The translations under genes and the position numbers were made by a program. From the IMG/VR virus record IMGVR_UViG_3300002052_000002, positions 1-64,000 of that record: a stretch of 64,000 nt of DNA; one strand, 5' to 3'. How positions within the stretch are numbered: the stretch's first letter is position 1; the number at the start of each line of letters is the position of its first letter. Source of the stretch: a virus. This document shows, in pieces, positions 15,602 to 22,685 of the stretch. The notes under the pieces were generated by a model. That model saw nothing but the letters and a program-made list of their open reading frames with translations, had not been told where the DNA came from and searched no databases.

Positions 15602-16873
15602 TTATTCCTCCTCTAATTTCTTTTCTGGCGACCATCTGTAGACACAGCCATTCTTATTATCAGAATGAGTATGCCACGACCCATCCAAATACCAATTCTT
15701 ATGAATGGCATTGATATCAAAGAAGTTGTCAACTCCTGAATAAATCATATCTAATAAAGCCTTATGGGTATTCTCGTGGTAGTTTGAGTATCTCCGTTTG
15801 ATAAGTCCTGCAAAGACTGCTTCATTAGATTTTATGACCTTCTTCGCTTTTGGGATATCATAATTATTTATGATTCCTACAATCACATCTTCTTTGACAG
15901 GAAGAATCAATTTGAATATCGGATAATTTAGCCCAAGAAATATAGCTGCTCTCGTCATATCATAAGAGAAATGATATACAACAGGAGAAACTAGGACTGC
16001 AGAACTTGGAGTCCTATATTCAATTCCATGGGATGGGAAACGATATTCCCCCGCTCTTCCATAGTACATCCGTCTTAATGGGCTTTCAACTTTTTGAAAC
16101 ATTGAGACAGACATGATTCCAAAAATGGCATCTGCTGCCTTAATCATATTTATTTTTTCTTCTTCCTTCCTTCCACTTAAGCCAAAATGGAAATGACAGC
16201 CAGCGAATCTAATTGGAAGAGCCGCAGGGTCTTGGACTTGGATGGATGGCGTGTTATAAACATTTTTACTAGGGGCACACCCTAGTTCAATATGCTCTGG
16301 TTTAGCGTCCGCCATTACCTCTGTTGGGATATCCATCACACTTTTGTATGTGAACTGACATTTTCTGTCGAAGGCTCTAGCAGCTTTCCATAATTTGACG
16401 AGTTGATAGTGTGTAGCATCTGTGAAGTATGCTAAACATCCACCATGAGGAACAGTAAATTCCGCCTGGAATCCATCCCAAAATACTCCTTCCCCACTTT
16501 GTTTCGCTGCCTTTTTGTTAGGCAAGAATTTGAAGGCTGGAATTACGATGCCATCTTTGTCCACTACGAATATCTCTGGGTCACCTCCGACGGTGCATCC
16601 TGATACTTGAGCGTAGTGCAATAGCTTTGCCCTACTCTCTGCAGTCATCCCCTTTAAGTCGGCTGTTCCCGCTATAGTACAACGTTCACTCTCTTCCGTC
16701 CTGATGTAGGAACTGTTGCCATTATCGATGTCGATGAGTCTTCCAGATACTATCTTACTTGGTCTGTCATGATACATATCTGTGAAGACGCCGATGGTGC
16801 CCTGGTATTTGATTATCTTACCAGCGCATTCTATCAATAATGGGGGCATCTTCGACCGCCGTTTAAGAATCAT
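15602..16873 (-). CDS. Second phage-type COOH-NH2 amidoligase (423 aa)
   Basis: Motifs are GGDPEIFVVDKDG (about residue 96), FQAEFTVP (about 135), GCHFHFG (about 228) and IEYRTPSS (about 284), parallel to those in the 559-residue amidoligase but divergent between them. The glutamine-synthetase-like fold is expected to form an amide from a carboxylate and an amine using ATP. ATG 16873 has GGAGG at good spacing and overlaps the upstream stop (ATGA). Two different amidoligases in one arm imply either two steps or two substrates. Confidence 0.85.
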   Translation of the reverse strand: MILKRRSKMPPLLIECAGKIIKYQGTIGVFTDMYHDRPSKIVSGRLIDIDNGNSSYIRTEESERCTIAGTADLKGMTAESRAKLLHYAQVSGCTVGGDPEIFVVDKDGIVIPAFKFLPNKKAAKQSGEGVFWDGFQAEFTVPHGGCLAYFTDATHYQLVKLWKAARAFDRKCQFTYKSVMDIPTEVMADAKPEHIELGCAPSKNVYNTPSIQVQDPAALPIRFAGCHFHFGLSGRKEEEKINMIKAADAIFGIMSVSMFQKVESPLRRMYYGRAGEYRFPSHGIEYRTPSSAVLVSPVVYHFSYDMTRAAIFLGLNYPIFKLILPVKEDVIVGIINNYDIPKAKKVIKSNEAVFAGLIKRRYSNYHENTHKALLDMIYSGVDNFFDINAIHKNWYLDGSWHTHSDNKNGCVYRWSPEKKLEEE

Positions 16874-17103
16874 CTTCTATACCTCCTTTTCTTTTTTGGT
16901 TTCTCCTCTTCAGGGAGTTGTTGAATTGTTAAAGTACTAATCCTTTCCACGTCAAGCTCGCTTCCCCACGTATTTTTACCTTCTAAATGTAAGAAACAAT
17001 TCTTCGGGTTTCTCACAATATCTCGAAGGTTCTCATCTAAACTTTCTTCCTCATCATAATAATTATCAATTAGTTCTCCTTCGAGAATTACTCTAATCCG
17101 CAT
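16870..17103 (-). CDS. Hypothetical protein (77 aa)
   Basis: An AGGAGGTGATGTG site precedes ATG 17103. An N-terminal strand (MRIRVILEGELI), an acidic turn and a basic end (KPKKKRRYRR). Coupled to the amidoligase by ATGA. No family recognised. Confidence 0.65.
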   Translation of the reverse strand: MRIRVILEGELIDNYYDEEESLDENLRDIVRNPKNCFLHLEGKNTWGSELDVERISTLTIQQLPEEEKPKKKRRYRR

Positions 17104-17125
17104 CACATCACCTCCTTAATGTCGA

Positions 17126-17353
17126 CTACATATGTAAGTCTACTAGTTCTTTCAAATGCTTTCGTGCTTCATTTTTCTCTTCTTCAGTAGAAGCCATCCA
17201 ACAATTGAAGTGCATATAAGTACGAGTATTCTCTTTGGGTTCTCCACATTTGAAACAGTGAGTTAAAACGAATTGCGAATTTCCAAGGTCATTTCTGATA
17301 AGAGTGATGCCGATGTCTACTTTTTTCTCTTCCCATTTATGAAATACTTTCAT
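17126..17353 (-). CDS. MKVF-type zinc-finger protein (75 aa)
   Basis: Starts MKVFHKWEEKK and resembles MHLFHEWEKVVEKK (22670-22897) and MCWHKWKAI (27925-28182), so it belongs to an H-x-W group in this arm. CFKCGEP near residue 33 with NCWMAS later gives a partial zinc finger. Shares one base with the zincin stop/start region upstream. Confidence 0.65.
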   Translation of the reverse strand: MKVFHKWEEKKVDIGITLIRNDLGNSQFVLTHCFKCGEPKENTRTYMHFNCWMASTEEEKNEARKHLKELVDLHM

Positions 17354-17766
17354 TAGTTATGCCATTTCCCATCTAAGATATGAGCCATTTCATGCCCGAA
17401 AGTCCGTAAAATTATGGAGCCATCTTTCTGACGTGGAATATATATTTCCTTGAAATCGATTTGCCCATTGTCCTTCCTCTCCCAGTCAATCTCCATCCCA
17501 CCTACTTGCTCAGGTGTATACTTTGGGTAATGCTCTTTGATTACTCTCTCCCATGTCTCTTCATCCACAAATCTAATAGTTATTGGGATTTCTACCATCT
17601 TATCCCCACGTTCCTCTTTCTGGAAAATTTTGTACATATCTTGTTTTGGAACCCAAGTATAATCTCTTGCAGGGATTGGAGAAGAGTATGTACCCATAAC
17701 AAGAAAGATGGCGATAATGCCTGTAAAGATTAAACTAACATAGTTTCTCTTCAAAAACTTCAGCAT
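17353..17766 (-). CDS. Membrane-anchored HExxH metalloprotease-like protein
   Basis: N-terminal signal anchor at residues about 10-29 (VSLIFTGIIAIFLVMG), then a soluble domain ending in FGHEMAHILDGKWHN, a zincin HExxH motif with a further His. At 137 residues it is a minimal zincin, and the motif lies at the extreme C-terminus. The anchor places the domain outside the inner membrane, probably in the periplasm. Catalysis is plausible but the target is unknown; lysis or entry control are options. Confidence 0.7.
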   Translation of the reverse strand: MLKFLKRNYVSLIFTGIIAIFLVMGTYSSPIPARDYTWVPKQDMYKIFQKEERGDKMVEIPITIRFVDEETWERVIKEHYPKYTPEQVGGMEIDWERKDNGQIDFKEIYIPRQKDGSIILRTFGHEMAHILDGKWHN

Positions 17767-18016
17767 CTACACTCCCCTTTCCTTCATTGTTTTCCTTCTT
17801 CCCTTCCTCCATCTTTTGACCACGAGAAAGAAGTCCAACAAATGATTCAATAGTTATAGCTTCTGCTAGTAAGGAATTGTCTCTCATTCCAACAAGTTTG
17901 CCATAGAATGTATCTATAGGTAGGACAGCGATTTCCCTTACTAAGCGAAGGCTCCTCTCTATGTAGGCTAAGTCATATGGGTACATCTCCGATATATTTT
18001 TGATTAATCCTTTCAT
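17735..18016 (-). CDS. Hypothetical protein (93 aa)
   Basis: Helical N-terminal half (AYIERSLRLVREIAVL), then a low-complexity charged region (MEEGKKENNEGKG). Overlaps the zincin start by 32 bases. Unknown. Confidence 0.6.
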   Translation of the reverse strand: MKGLIKNISEMYPYDLAYIERSLRLVREIAVLPIDTFYGKLVGMRDNSLLAEAITIESFVGLLSRGQKMEEGKKENNEGKGSVDAEVFEEKLC

Positions 18017-18027
18017 AGAGCCTCCTT

Positions 18028-18207
18028 TTAGACATCCTTATATGTTTTATGTGGCGGGATTCTATATCCTATTCCACCTTCATACTTTAGTTCTTGTGGT
18101 AATAACCTGCGGTTACAAATAGGACATCTCACACGCCTACGCTTATCCAAGAATAAGACATTACTACATGGACACCACTTATAGGTTCGTTTCTTTTTTA
18201 GTAGCAT
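18028..18207 (-). CDS. Zinc-ribbon microprotein (59 aa)
   Basis: Starts inside the RNA-ligase gene end, out of frame, with AAGGGAAG six bases before ATG 18207. CPC near residue 12 and CPICNRR near 28 form the ribbon, with basic flanks (KKKRTYKW, KRRRVR). Coupling and basic charge suggest a role alongside the RNA ligase, by inference only. Confidence 0.65.
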   Translation of the reverse strand: MLLKKKRTYKWCPCSNVLFLDKRRRVRCPICNRRLLPQELKYEGGIGYRIPPHKTYKDV

Positions 18208-19060
18208 AGTGTTCTTCCCTTACTCTACGTTTCACCATCAACGCAGTTTCCCTTCCAATAGCCTTTTTTGCTGCTTCGGTTATTTTAACTTCCTCTTTGC
18301 CCTCTTTCTCAATATCTTCTATCATTAAGGAAATGATTTCCCCTATATTTTCAATTGCTAATTCAACCTTCCCACTCGTGATTATATGATTTAACCTTTC
18401 CTCAGTCACCCACTCATCCACGATGTCTTTTGCTTCTTCCAACATCTTAAGTTTATCTAATACTTTCCTTGGAGTAGCTGTTTCTCTGAACTCATCCCGC
18501 TTATGTTTAGCAATTATTCTTTTACCATCGTTCTTAGTCACCTCTTCTAATGGGCGGAGAACAATTCCCTCTCTTTTATGTCCAGCTCCCATACCGTTAC
18601 GAATAGCTTGGACAGAGTCTGCATCTCTCTCCGCATCAATAGCTTCGAGAGTTGTGGGTATTCGTTTGTAATGCACAAACTCAAGTCCTAATCTCTCACA
18701 GAACTTCTCTGCTTTGAGAACGTTCAACCAAACATTCCCAATCTTTACTTCGAAGCAAACGAATTTTGGTGCATCTCCGTAAGTAGCTGACATCCTTTGG
18801 AATTTACTACCATAGAACTCTCCGTATACGTGGATACTCCTATTTGGAGGAGATACCTCTTTGAATATCTCAAGCAATTTCCCCTCATCAAATAACTTTA
18901 CGAATATTTTATGAGGAAATCCGCCTGAGAAGAATGATATATTACCATTCTTATAACTAATATGAGCGGAAGTTCCATGTATCTTTTCCAGCGCATAGCA
19001 CTCTTTGAATTGAAAGATGTCTTGATTTTTGTAGAGATTATCTATATCCATATAGCTCAT
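18179..19060 (-). CDS. Rnl2-type RNA ligase
   Basis: A 293-residue nucleotidyltransferase. Motif I is ALEKIHGTSA with Lys near residue 26; motif III HVYGEFYG (about 80); IIIa FEVKI (about 105); IV EGIVLRP (about 167); V IAKHK (about 185). The family adenylates itself, then seals 3'-OH and 5'-phosphate RNA ends, commonly repairing host-cleaved RNA in phages. A helical C-terminal domain of about 90 residues follows. ATG 19060 is preferred to 19096 because GGGAGG lies six bases upstream. No polynucleotide kinase is seen in the window. Confidence 0.88.
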   Translation of the reverse strand: MSYMDIDNLYKNQDIFQFKECYALEKIHGTSAHISYKNGNISFFSGGFPHKIFVKLFDEGKLLEIFKEVSPPNRSIHVYGEFYGSKFQRMSATYGDAPKFVCFEVKIGNVWLNVLKAEKFCERLGLEFVHYKRIPTTLEAIDAERDADSVQAIRNGMGAGHKREGIVLRPLEEVTKNDGKRIIAKHKRDEFRETATPRKVLDKLKMLEEAKDIVDEWVTEERLNHIITSGKVELAIENIGEIISLMIEDIEKEGKEEVKITEAAKKAIGRETALMVKRRVREEHYATKKETNL

Positions 19061-19081
19061 ATAACGCCTCCCTATAAAATC

Positions 19082-19119
19082 AGATTGGCTTTTCAAGGGT
19101 TAGTTGCTGAAACCAATCT
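19082..19119 (-). repeat. Stem-loop element 1
   Basis: Closing stem AGATTGG (19082-19088) with CCAATCT (19113-19119). The - strand loop begins TTTCAGCAACTAAC and ends TGAAAAG, allowing an inner TTTCA/TGAAA pairing. It lies upstream of the RNA-ligase start. A degenerate companion, GCAGGAT (19130-19136) with ATCCTGC (19151-19157), follows and shares the CAGGATAG flank seen beside element 5. Confidence 0.75.
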
Positions 19120-19164
19120 TCGAAGATTTGCAGGATAGATAGGATTCCTCATCCTGCGAGTTAT

Positions 19165-19401
19165 TTATAAATACCTATTGGGCCAAAATACACTATCAGT
19201 CGAAACATCTCCCGAAGAACCACAAATATCTCGATAATAGAATTCCGTATGACAGTGTACACAAATTCCTTCAGATTTGAGAATTTTGCAGATGGCTTGA
19301 GCTGCCTTTTTACTTAATCCGTTTAACCGTGTATCACCTGTTATGATATAATGTTTTTTCCTCCACAAAAGTTTCTCTCTACTATTAATTTCGTATCTCA
19401 T
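19165..19401 (-). CDS. Hypothetical protein (78 aa)
   Basis: ATG 19401 follows GGAGG. A central helical stretch (LSKKAAQAICKILKSEG) precedes CVHCHTEF, one half of a zinc knuckle, with a further Cys in RDICGSS. Flanked on both sides by stem-loop elements 1 and 2. Unknown function. Confidence 0.6.
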   Translation of the reverse strand: MRYEINSREKLLWRKKHYIITGDTRLNGLSKKAAQAICKILKSEGICVHCHTEFYYRDICGSSGDVSTDSVFWPNRYL

Positions 19402-19435
19402 AAGACCTCCTTTAGTCATCCCCTCTAAACTATTC

Positions 19436-19489
19436 AGGCTGGAGGTTTTCAGATTAAATGTCTGAGCCTTTGGTTGCTGAAACCAGCCT
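19436..19489 (-). repeat. Stem-loop element 2
   Basis: AGGCTGG (19436-19442) pairs with CCAGCCT (19483-19489). The loop, read on the - strand, starts TTTCAGCAACCAAAG and contains an extra hairpin CAGA/TCTG. It is preceded on the + strand by CTAAACTATTC, the same 11 bases that precede element 6. Confidence 0.75.
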
Positions 19490-19496
19490 TCAACAC

Positions 19497-19715
19497 TTAT
19501 ATTATCTTTACCTGATTAAGTTCGATGAAAAACTTCTCTCCGCAACCTGCACACTGTAGATAGACAGGATTATTTCTGTCGTCTCTTATTCTGAAGAATG
19601 CGTAGCCACAACTACATACCCACGTTCTTGGTTCTACTACTACAGGAGACCAGTGGGCTTCTCGTTTTAGTGTTGGTTTTGTGGCATGGGAACCAATCCA
19701 AAATTTTATACTCAT
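19497..19715 (-). CDS. Zinc-ribbon protein, paralogue of the 21248-21451 gene
   Basis: WVCSCGYAFFRI and LQCAGCGEKFFI form a ribbon that aligns with FTCSCGTSSFEI and AECVGCNEKFPL in the paralogue; both have a C-x-C first knuckle. Starts MSIKFWIGS. Immediately follows element 2. Unknown role. Confidence 0.7.
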   Translation of the reverse strand: MSIKFWIGSHATKPTLKREAHWSPVVVEPRTWVCSCGYAFFRIRDDRNNPVYLQCAGCGEKFFIELNQVKII

Positions 19716-19963
19716 CTCTTTCCCCCTCTCTTACTTAACTTCATTGGGTTGATTTTCTTTTTACTTGTTGGGTCAATTACTACAGGTAGTATGTGAGTTC
19801 TACTTGCACATCCGCCCAGCTTTGTCCATAATTTAGTAGGCTCTACGTGCCTATCACAAATCTGCCCCCATTTGATATGGTCACATCCTTCATCTTGTTG
19901 GCACTTCTGATGGAGCTCTAAGTTACTGAATTGATTAATGCTTCTTGATATTCCGAATATCAT
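19712..19963 (-). CDS. Cys-rich hypothetical protein (83 aa)
   Basis: ATG 19963 has AGAGGAG upstream. Cysteines and histidines (HQKCQQDEGCDH, ICDRH, GGCASRTH) could bind two metals; the tail is basic (KKKINPMKLSKRGGKR). ATGA-coupled to the zinc-ribbon gene downstream. Confidence 0.6.
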   Translation of the reverse strand: MIFGISRSINQFSNLELHQKCQQDEGCDHIKWGQICDRHVEPTKLWTKLGGCASRTHILPVVIDPTSKKKINPMKLSKRGGKR

Positions 19964-20036
19964 TTCTTCTCCTCTTCGTAGACCCATCTTGCCCAAAAGT
20001 TTGTCCATCAAGGTCGTTATGGTGGAATATCTTCAT
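19935..20036 (-). CDS. 33-residue MKIF peptide resembling a DHH-phosphoesterase N-terminus
   Basis: GGAGGG precedes ATG 20036. MKIFHHNDLDG is the typical opening strand and metal motif of DHH-family phosphoesterases (H-N-D-x-D-G), but the frame stops after 33 codons. It may be a truncated relic of such a gene, a free peptide, or just a member of the MKIL group that resembles DHH by chance. Overlaps the next gene out of frame. Confidence 0.45.
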   Translation of the reverse strand: MKIFHHNDLDGQTFGQDGSTKRRRNDIRNIKKH

Positions 20037-20038
20037 TA

Positions 20039-20203
20039 TTATCCCTCCGATGCTGCTTTTAGTTGGCAGTAGATTTCGTAGCAGGTCGGATGGAAATACC
20101 AAATTCCTCCGTCCCACAATTCTAAAGGTTTGTAGATTTCCATTATTTCTTCATTACACCATTTACATATTGGGTTATGGCTTTTAGTTTTTTCCATCGT
20201 CAT
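20039..20203 (-). CDS. Zinc-finger microprotein (54 aa)
   Basis: Starts MTMEKTKSHN (ATG 20203; a second ATG is at 20197). CKWCNEE and HPTCYEIYC make a mixed Cys/His finger. Its stop is next to the 33-residue MKIF start. Family unknown. Confidence 0.6.
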   Translation of the reverse strand: MTMEKTKSHNPICKWCNEEIMEIYKPLELWDGGIWYFHPTCYEIYCQLKAASEG

Positions 20204-20214
20204 ATTTTATATGG

Positions 20215-20367
20215 TCACACAGTGTGTAGAACTATTAAACCATCGCCATCTCTTAAATCTTCTTTGCAATGTTCACATTTATGTACGAATCCATATTTCT
20301 TTTCATCATAATTTCCAGGCACTAGTACGTGGGGCTTCTGTACTAACTTACTTCTCCTCCTCTTCAT
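20215..20367 (-). CDS. Basic zinc-finger microprotein (50 aa)
   Basis: GGAGG six bases before ATG 20367. Begins MKRRRSKLVQKP and has CEHCKED near residue 31 with His near both ends. Overlaps the 45-residue acidic gene by 20 bases out of frame. Confidence 0.6.
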   Translation of the reverse strand: MKRRRSKLVQKPHVLVPGNYDEKKYGFVHKCEHCKEDLRDGDGLIVLHTV

Positions 20368-20485
20368 CTAACGCCTCCTCTCCTTCTTCCTCTTCTTCCC
20401 TCTTCGCTTTATATAAGAATGGGTGTAGGTATCCAATCCTCTCTTCGATGCTCATGTAACTTAGCTGCGGTTTAATGAGTCCCAT
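20348..20485 (-). CDS. Acidic microprotein (45 aa)
   Basis: ATG 20485 follows GGGAG. N-terminal half MGLIKPQLSYMSIEERIGY is helix-like; the second half is almost pure Glu. The overlapping basic partner downstream could form a complex with it, by charge only. Confidence 0.55.
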   Translation of the reverse strand: MGLIKPQLSYMSIEERIGYLHPFLYKAKREEEEEGEEALDEEEEK

Positions 20486-20499
20486 CTTTTCTCCCTCCA

Positions 20500-20688
20500 C
20501 TAATCGCTCTCTAAGTAAATCTCCCCATCGTCTAACTGCCCTACTCCATGCTTCTTACATTCTTCTTCATGTATTCTCTTCGCAGGACAGTTGCCAGCGA
20601 AGCATTTATAAAACTTATGCTTTTTTGGATGGAGATATCCGCATTCGTTGCACGCTTCCTTTATAGCTTTATTCTTCTTCTCTTCCAT
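20500..20688 (-). CDS. Cys/His-rich microprotein (62 aa)
   Basis: CNECGYLHPKKHKFYKC and CPAKRIHEEECKKH give up to two metal sites. Starts MEEKKNKA within the end of the upstream membrane protein gene (20-base overlap). Unknown. Confidence 0.65.
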   Translation of the reverse strand: MEEKKNKAIKEACNECGYLHPKKHKFYKCFAGNCPAKRIHEEECKKHGVGQLDDGEIYLESD

Positions 20689-20899
20689 CTTTCCATTTCC
20701 TCTTCATCTTCTCTAGCTTTTCTCGTTCTCGTTGAAGATAGTTCCATCCCCACGCCATTGTAAAGACCCCGAAAAATATTAATGGTAATGCAGGATGGAG
20801 CATCTTAAGTCCTTTGCCCAGTAAAACCGCCCCAAAGGCGAGGACACCAAGTCCTACCAAACCGTCAATAATTGGAACTATAAAGTCTCTATTTTTCAT
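20669..20899 (-). CDS. Two-helix membrane protein (76 aa)
   Basis: Hydrophobic segments at about residues 8-28 (VPIIDGLVGLGVLAFGAVLL) and 35-52 (ALPLIFFGVFTMAWGW), then a charged cytoplasmic-type tail (REREKLEKMKRKWK). ATGA-coupled to another membrane protein upstream. Could belong to a holin or membrane-stress set; not assigned. Confidence 0.65.
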   Translation of the reverse strand: MKNRDFIVPIIDGLVGLGVLAFGAVLLGKGLKMLHPALPLIFFGVFTMAWGWNYLQREREKLEKMKRKWKDGREEE

Positions 20900-21111
20900 C
20901 CGTATCCTCCTGCTCCCATCTTCCGTAATATAGTTTGCAATGCCCCATGATATTCTTTTGGGACTCCAAATCCCTCACAAAATGGGCAACGTGGAATCTT
21001 ATTCTTTTCCAACTGCTTTTCATACCTATAGATTAGAATAAATAGCCAGAGGAATCCAACTCCACAAGCCATAAGGAACATCGATAGCAACATAAGTATA
21101 ACATTAATCAT
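20896..21111 (-). CDS. Membrane protein with zinc knuckle (71 aa)
   Basis: ATG 21111 has AAGGAG upstream; a longer frame to 21171 would run through stem-loop element 3 and is rejected. Residues 1-26 are one membrane helix (INVILMLLSMFLMACGVGF), followed by CPFCEGFG. Unknown function. Confidence 0.6.
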   Translation of the reverse strand: MINVILMLLSMFLMACGVGFLWLFILIYRYEKQLEKNKIPRCPFCEGFGVPKEYHGALQTILRKMGAGGYG

Positions 21112-21142
21112 CTTAGCTCCTTTCTTAAATGATTTGTTTAGC

Positions 21143-21200
21143 AGATTGACTAGTGGGTTCGACCCCACCATTTATCCAAGTGTTGTGCGGAAGTCAATCT
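21143..21200 (-). repeat. Stem-loop element 3 (long form)
   Basis: AGATTGACT (21143-21151) pairs perfectly with AGTCAATCT (21192-21200). The - strand loop begins TCCGCACAAC and contains a strong hairpin, GTGGGG/CCCAC around TCGAAC, resembling a tRNA T-arm, though no tRNA is present. It lies in the leader of the 20896-21111 gene. Confidence 0.65.
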
Positions 21201-21247
21201 TCTGGGGGGCTTAACTTATTTCTCTGCAGCGAAAAGCTTTTCCCGTA

Positions 21248-21451
21248 TTAAGAAATAGAGATTATATCTTCGTCGTCGTCGCCTAATGGGAATTTCTCAT
21301 TGCAACCCACACACTCTGCATACCAGCGTAAGTCACAATCCCCACCATCCTCTTTATATATTTCGAAACTACTAGTACCACAAGAGCAAGTGAATATGGA
21401 TATTTTTCTATTTGTGACTTGTTTCCATTTTCCGTTCTTCTTTCTCCCCAT
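21248..21451 (-). CDS. Zinc-ribbon protein, paralogue of the 19497-19715 gene
   Basis: FTCSCGTSSFEI and AECVGCNEKFPL match the other copy; the N-terminus is basic (MGRKKNGKWKQ) and the C-terminus acidic (DDDEDI). Both copies sit beside a stem-loop element, which suggests the gene and element duplicated together. Confidence 0.7.
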   Translation of the reverse strand: MGRKKNGKWKQVTNRKISIFTCSCGTSSFEIYKEDGGDCDLRWYAECVGCNEKFPLGDDDEDIISIS

Positions 21452-21477
21452 CGTCCTCTCCTTTCAAAATGCCTCCT

Positions 21478-21591
21478 TTATGCTGTGGTAATCCACCATA
21501 TATCGTTGCGTAATACTATAGACCAATCCTGCCTAACAAAAAGATAAGAATCCCAATCGAGTATCATCCAATTGAAATGTCCGTTTCTCAT
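21478..21591 (-). CDS. Trp-rich microprotein (37 aa)
   Basis: ATG 21591 overlaps the upstream stop (ATGA). Sequence begins MRNGHFNWMILDWDSY and has five tryptophans. It bridges the inner-membrane protein and zinc-ribbon genes. Its ribosome site is weak, so it relies on coupling. Confidence 0.5.
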   Translation of the reverse strand: MRNGHFNWMILDWDSYLFVRQDWSIVLRNDIWWITTA

Positions 21592-21998
21592 TCCTTTACC
21601 ATCTTCCTTGTTTTCTGCTCTAGGACTTTAGACATATTCTCAATGGATTGTAACACGTTCTCGCCAGTATTCTTAATGGTCTTATCCGTGGTTACTATAT
21701 CCACGCCATACTTCACCGCTGCCATTTTGAGCATACTATCCGTACTTGGCATGGCTACAGATAATAGCAGAGCTATTATAAGAGCAGGAACGAAACGCCG
21801 CAGATATGCTTTAACCATTGGTGCCTGTTTCTCCGCCACCTTGTTGTGGCTTAAATGTTCACTATTAGCATCAACTATATTAACTATTTTCCATATGATG
21901 CCAATAACAACACCTATACTACATACCACTGTAGTTGCGATGAATAGCCCTTGAATAGCTGTTAGTTTGAACAATAAATATACTTGCCACCATTCCAT
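21588..21998 (-). CDS. Phage inner-membrane protein (136 aa)
   Basis: Membrane helices at about residues 13-37 (TAIQGLFIATTVVCSIGVVI) and 68-84 (FVPALIIALLLSVAMPS), then a helical soluble tail with STDSMLKMAAVKYG. Proteins of this layout, with an LPST-like motif after the second helix, recur in phages of Gram-negative hosts; function is not established. A coiled-coil-like C-terminus follows. Confidence 0.65.
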   Translation of the reverse strand: MEWWQVYLLFKLTAIQGLFIATTVVCSIGVVIGIIWKIVNIVDANSEHLSHNKVAEKQAPMVKAYLRRFVPALIIALLLSVAMPSTDSMLKMAAVKYGVDIVTTDKTIKNTGENVLQSIENMSKVLEQKTRKMVKE

Positions 21999-22043
21999 TT
22001 TACTTCCTCCTCTCGAATATTAAAAATGCCTCACTCTCCATTC

Positions 22044-22301
22044 TCATCCACCATCAGTGTGAAAGGAGTCTATCTTATAACAGATTGTACATTCATAAAT
22101 AGAATCAGCCATAGTTCCACCTATACAGGTATATCTATGTCTCCTCCCTGTTATAATATAACATATCACCTTTCGCCGAATCCATTCAAAGAGTGGAATC
22201 CTCCTCATTGTGATTCTTTCTTCATCATATTCACCTTTTGCTTTTGCAGGCCTTTCACTCTTAGCATATAATTCTAGAAGGTACGGATTATTTGTTATCA
22301 T
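22044..22301 (-). CDS. Hypothetical protein with CTIC knuckle (85 aa)
   Basis: ATG 22301 follows GGGGGTGAG. Basic middle (WIRRKVICYIITGRRHRY) and CTICYKID near the end. Overlap with the upstream frame is avoided by this start. Unknown. Confidence 0.55.
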   Translation of the reverse strand: MITNNPYLLELYAKSERPAKAKGEYDEERITMRRIPLFEWIRRKVICYIITGRRHRYTCIGGTMADSIYECTICYKIDSFHTDGG

Positions 22302-22314
22302 TTTACTCACCCCC

Positions 22315-22479
22315 TTACTCATTCCTATTAACAACGATGTTTAAACGAAAGAACATATACTCGATGCTTAATTCTATAACCCAATGACTCATGCCAAAAT
22401 TAAAACCAAACCACACCTCATCTGGGTCGTAGAATAAACTCCATTGCCCCCAACTTGTTCCTTTACCCCACGCTTTCAC
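22315..22479 (-). CDS. Trp-rich hypothetical protein, GTG start (54 aa)
   Basis: GTG 22479 overlaps the upstream stop as GTGA, and AAGGAG lies eight bases before it. Begins (V)KAWGKGTSWGQWSLFYD; beta-rich, perhaps part of a small beta-sandwich. Unknown. Confidence 0.55.
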   Translation of the reverse strand: MKAWGKGTSWGQWSLFYDPDEVWFGFNFGMSHWVIELSIEYMFFRLNIVVNRNE

Positions 22480-22685
22480 AATCTTTTCTCCTTCTTAATG
22501 GTTTCATCCACAATTTGGAAGTGAGTATCAGATACAAAGAAACTTACAAGGTGCCCAGTTCTTCTTTCTAACCATCTTGCAAATTCTCGTGGAGTGATAT
22601 CAATTAGCGGATTGCCTTCTTTATCCACGATTTGAAACCAAGTGCCTTCGCCTGCTATTTTAACTGTCCTTAGTTCTCCGTACAT
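22476..22685 (-). CDS. Hypothetical protein (69 aa)
   Basis: ATG 22685 has GGGAGG upstream. Mixed alpha/beta: VDKEGNPLIDITPREFARW then GHLVSFFVSDTHFQIVDE. No cysteine knuckle. Coupled on both sides. Confidence 0.6.
   Translation of the reverse strand: MYGELRTVKIAGEGTWFQIVDKEGNPLIDITPREFARWLERRTGHLVSFFVSDTHFQIVDETIKKEKRL

Noticed and set aside
21150-21175. tRNA T-arm-like sequence (GTGGGTTCGACCCCAC)
   Set aside because: The loop is one base short for a canonical T-arm, and no acceptor, D-arm or anticodon arm is present. It is part of stem-loop element 3.
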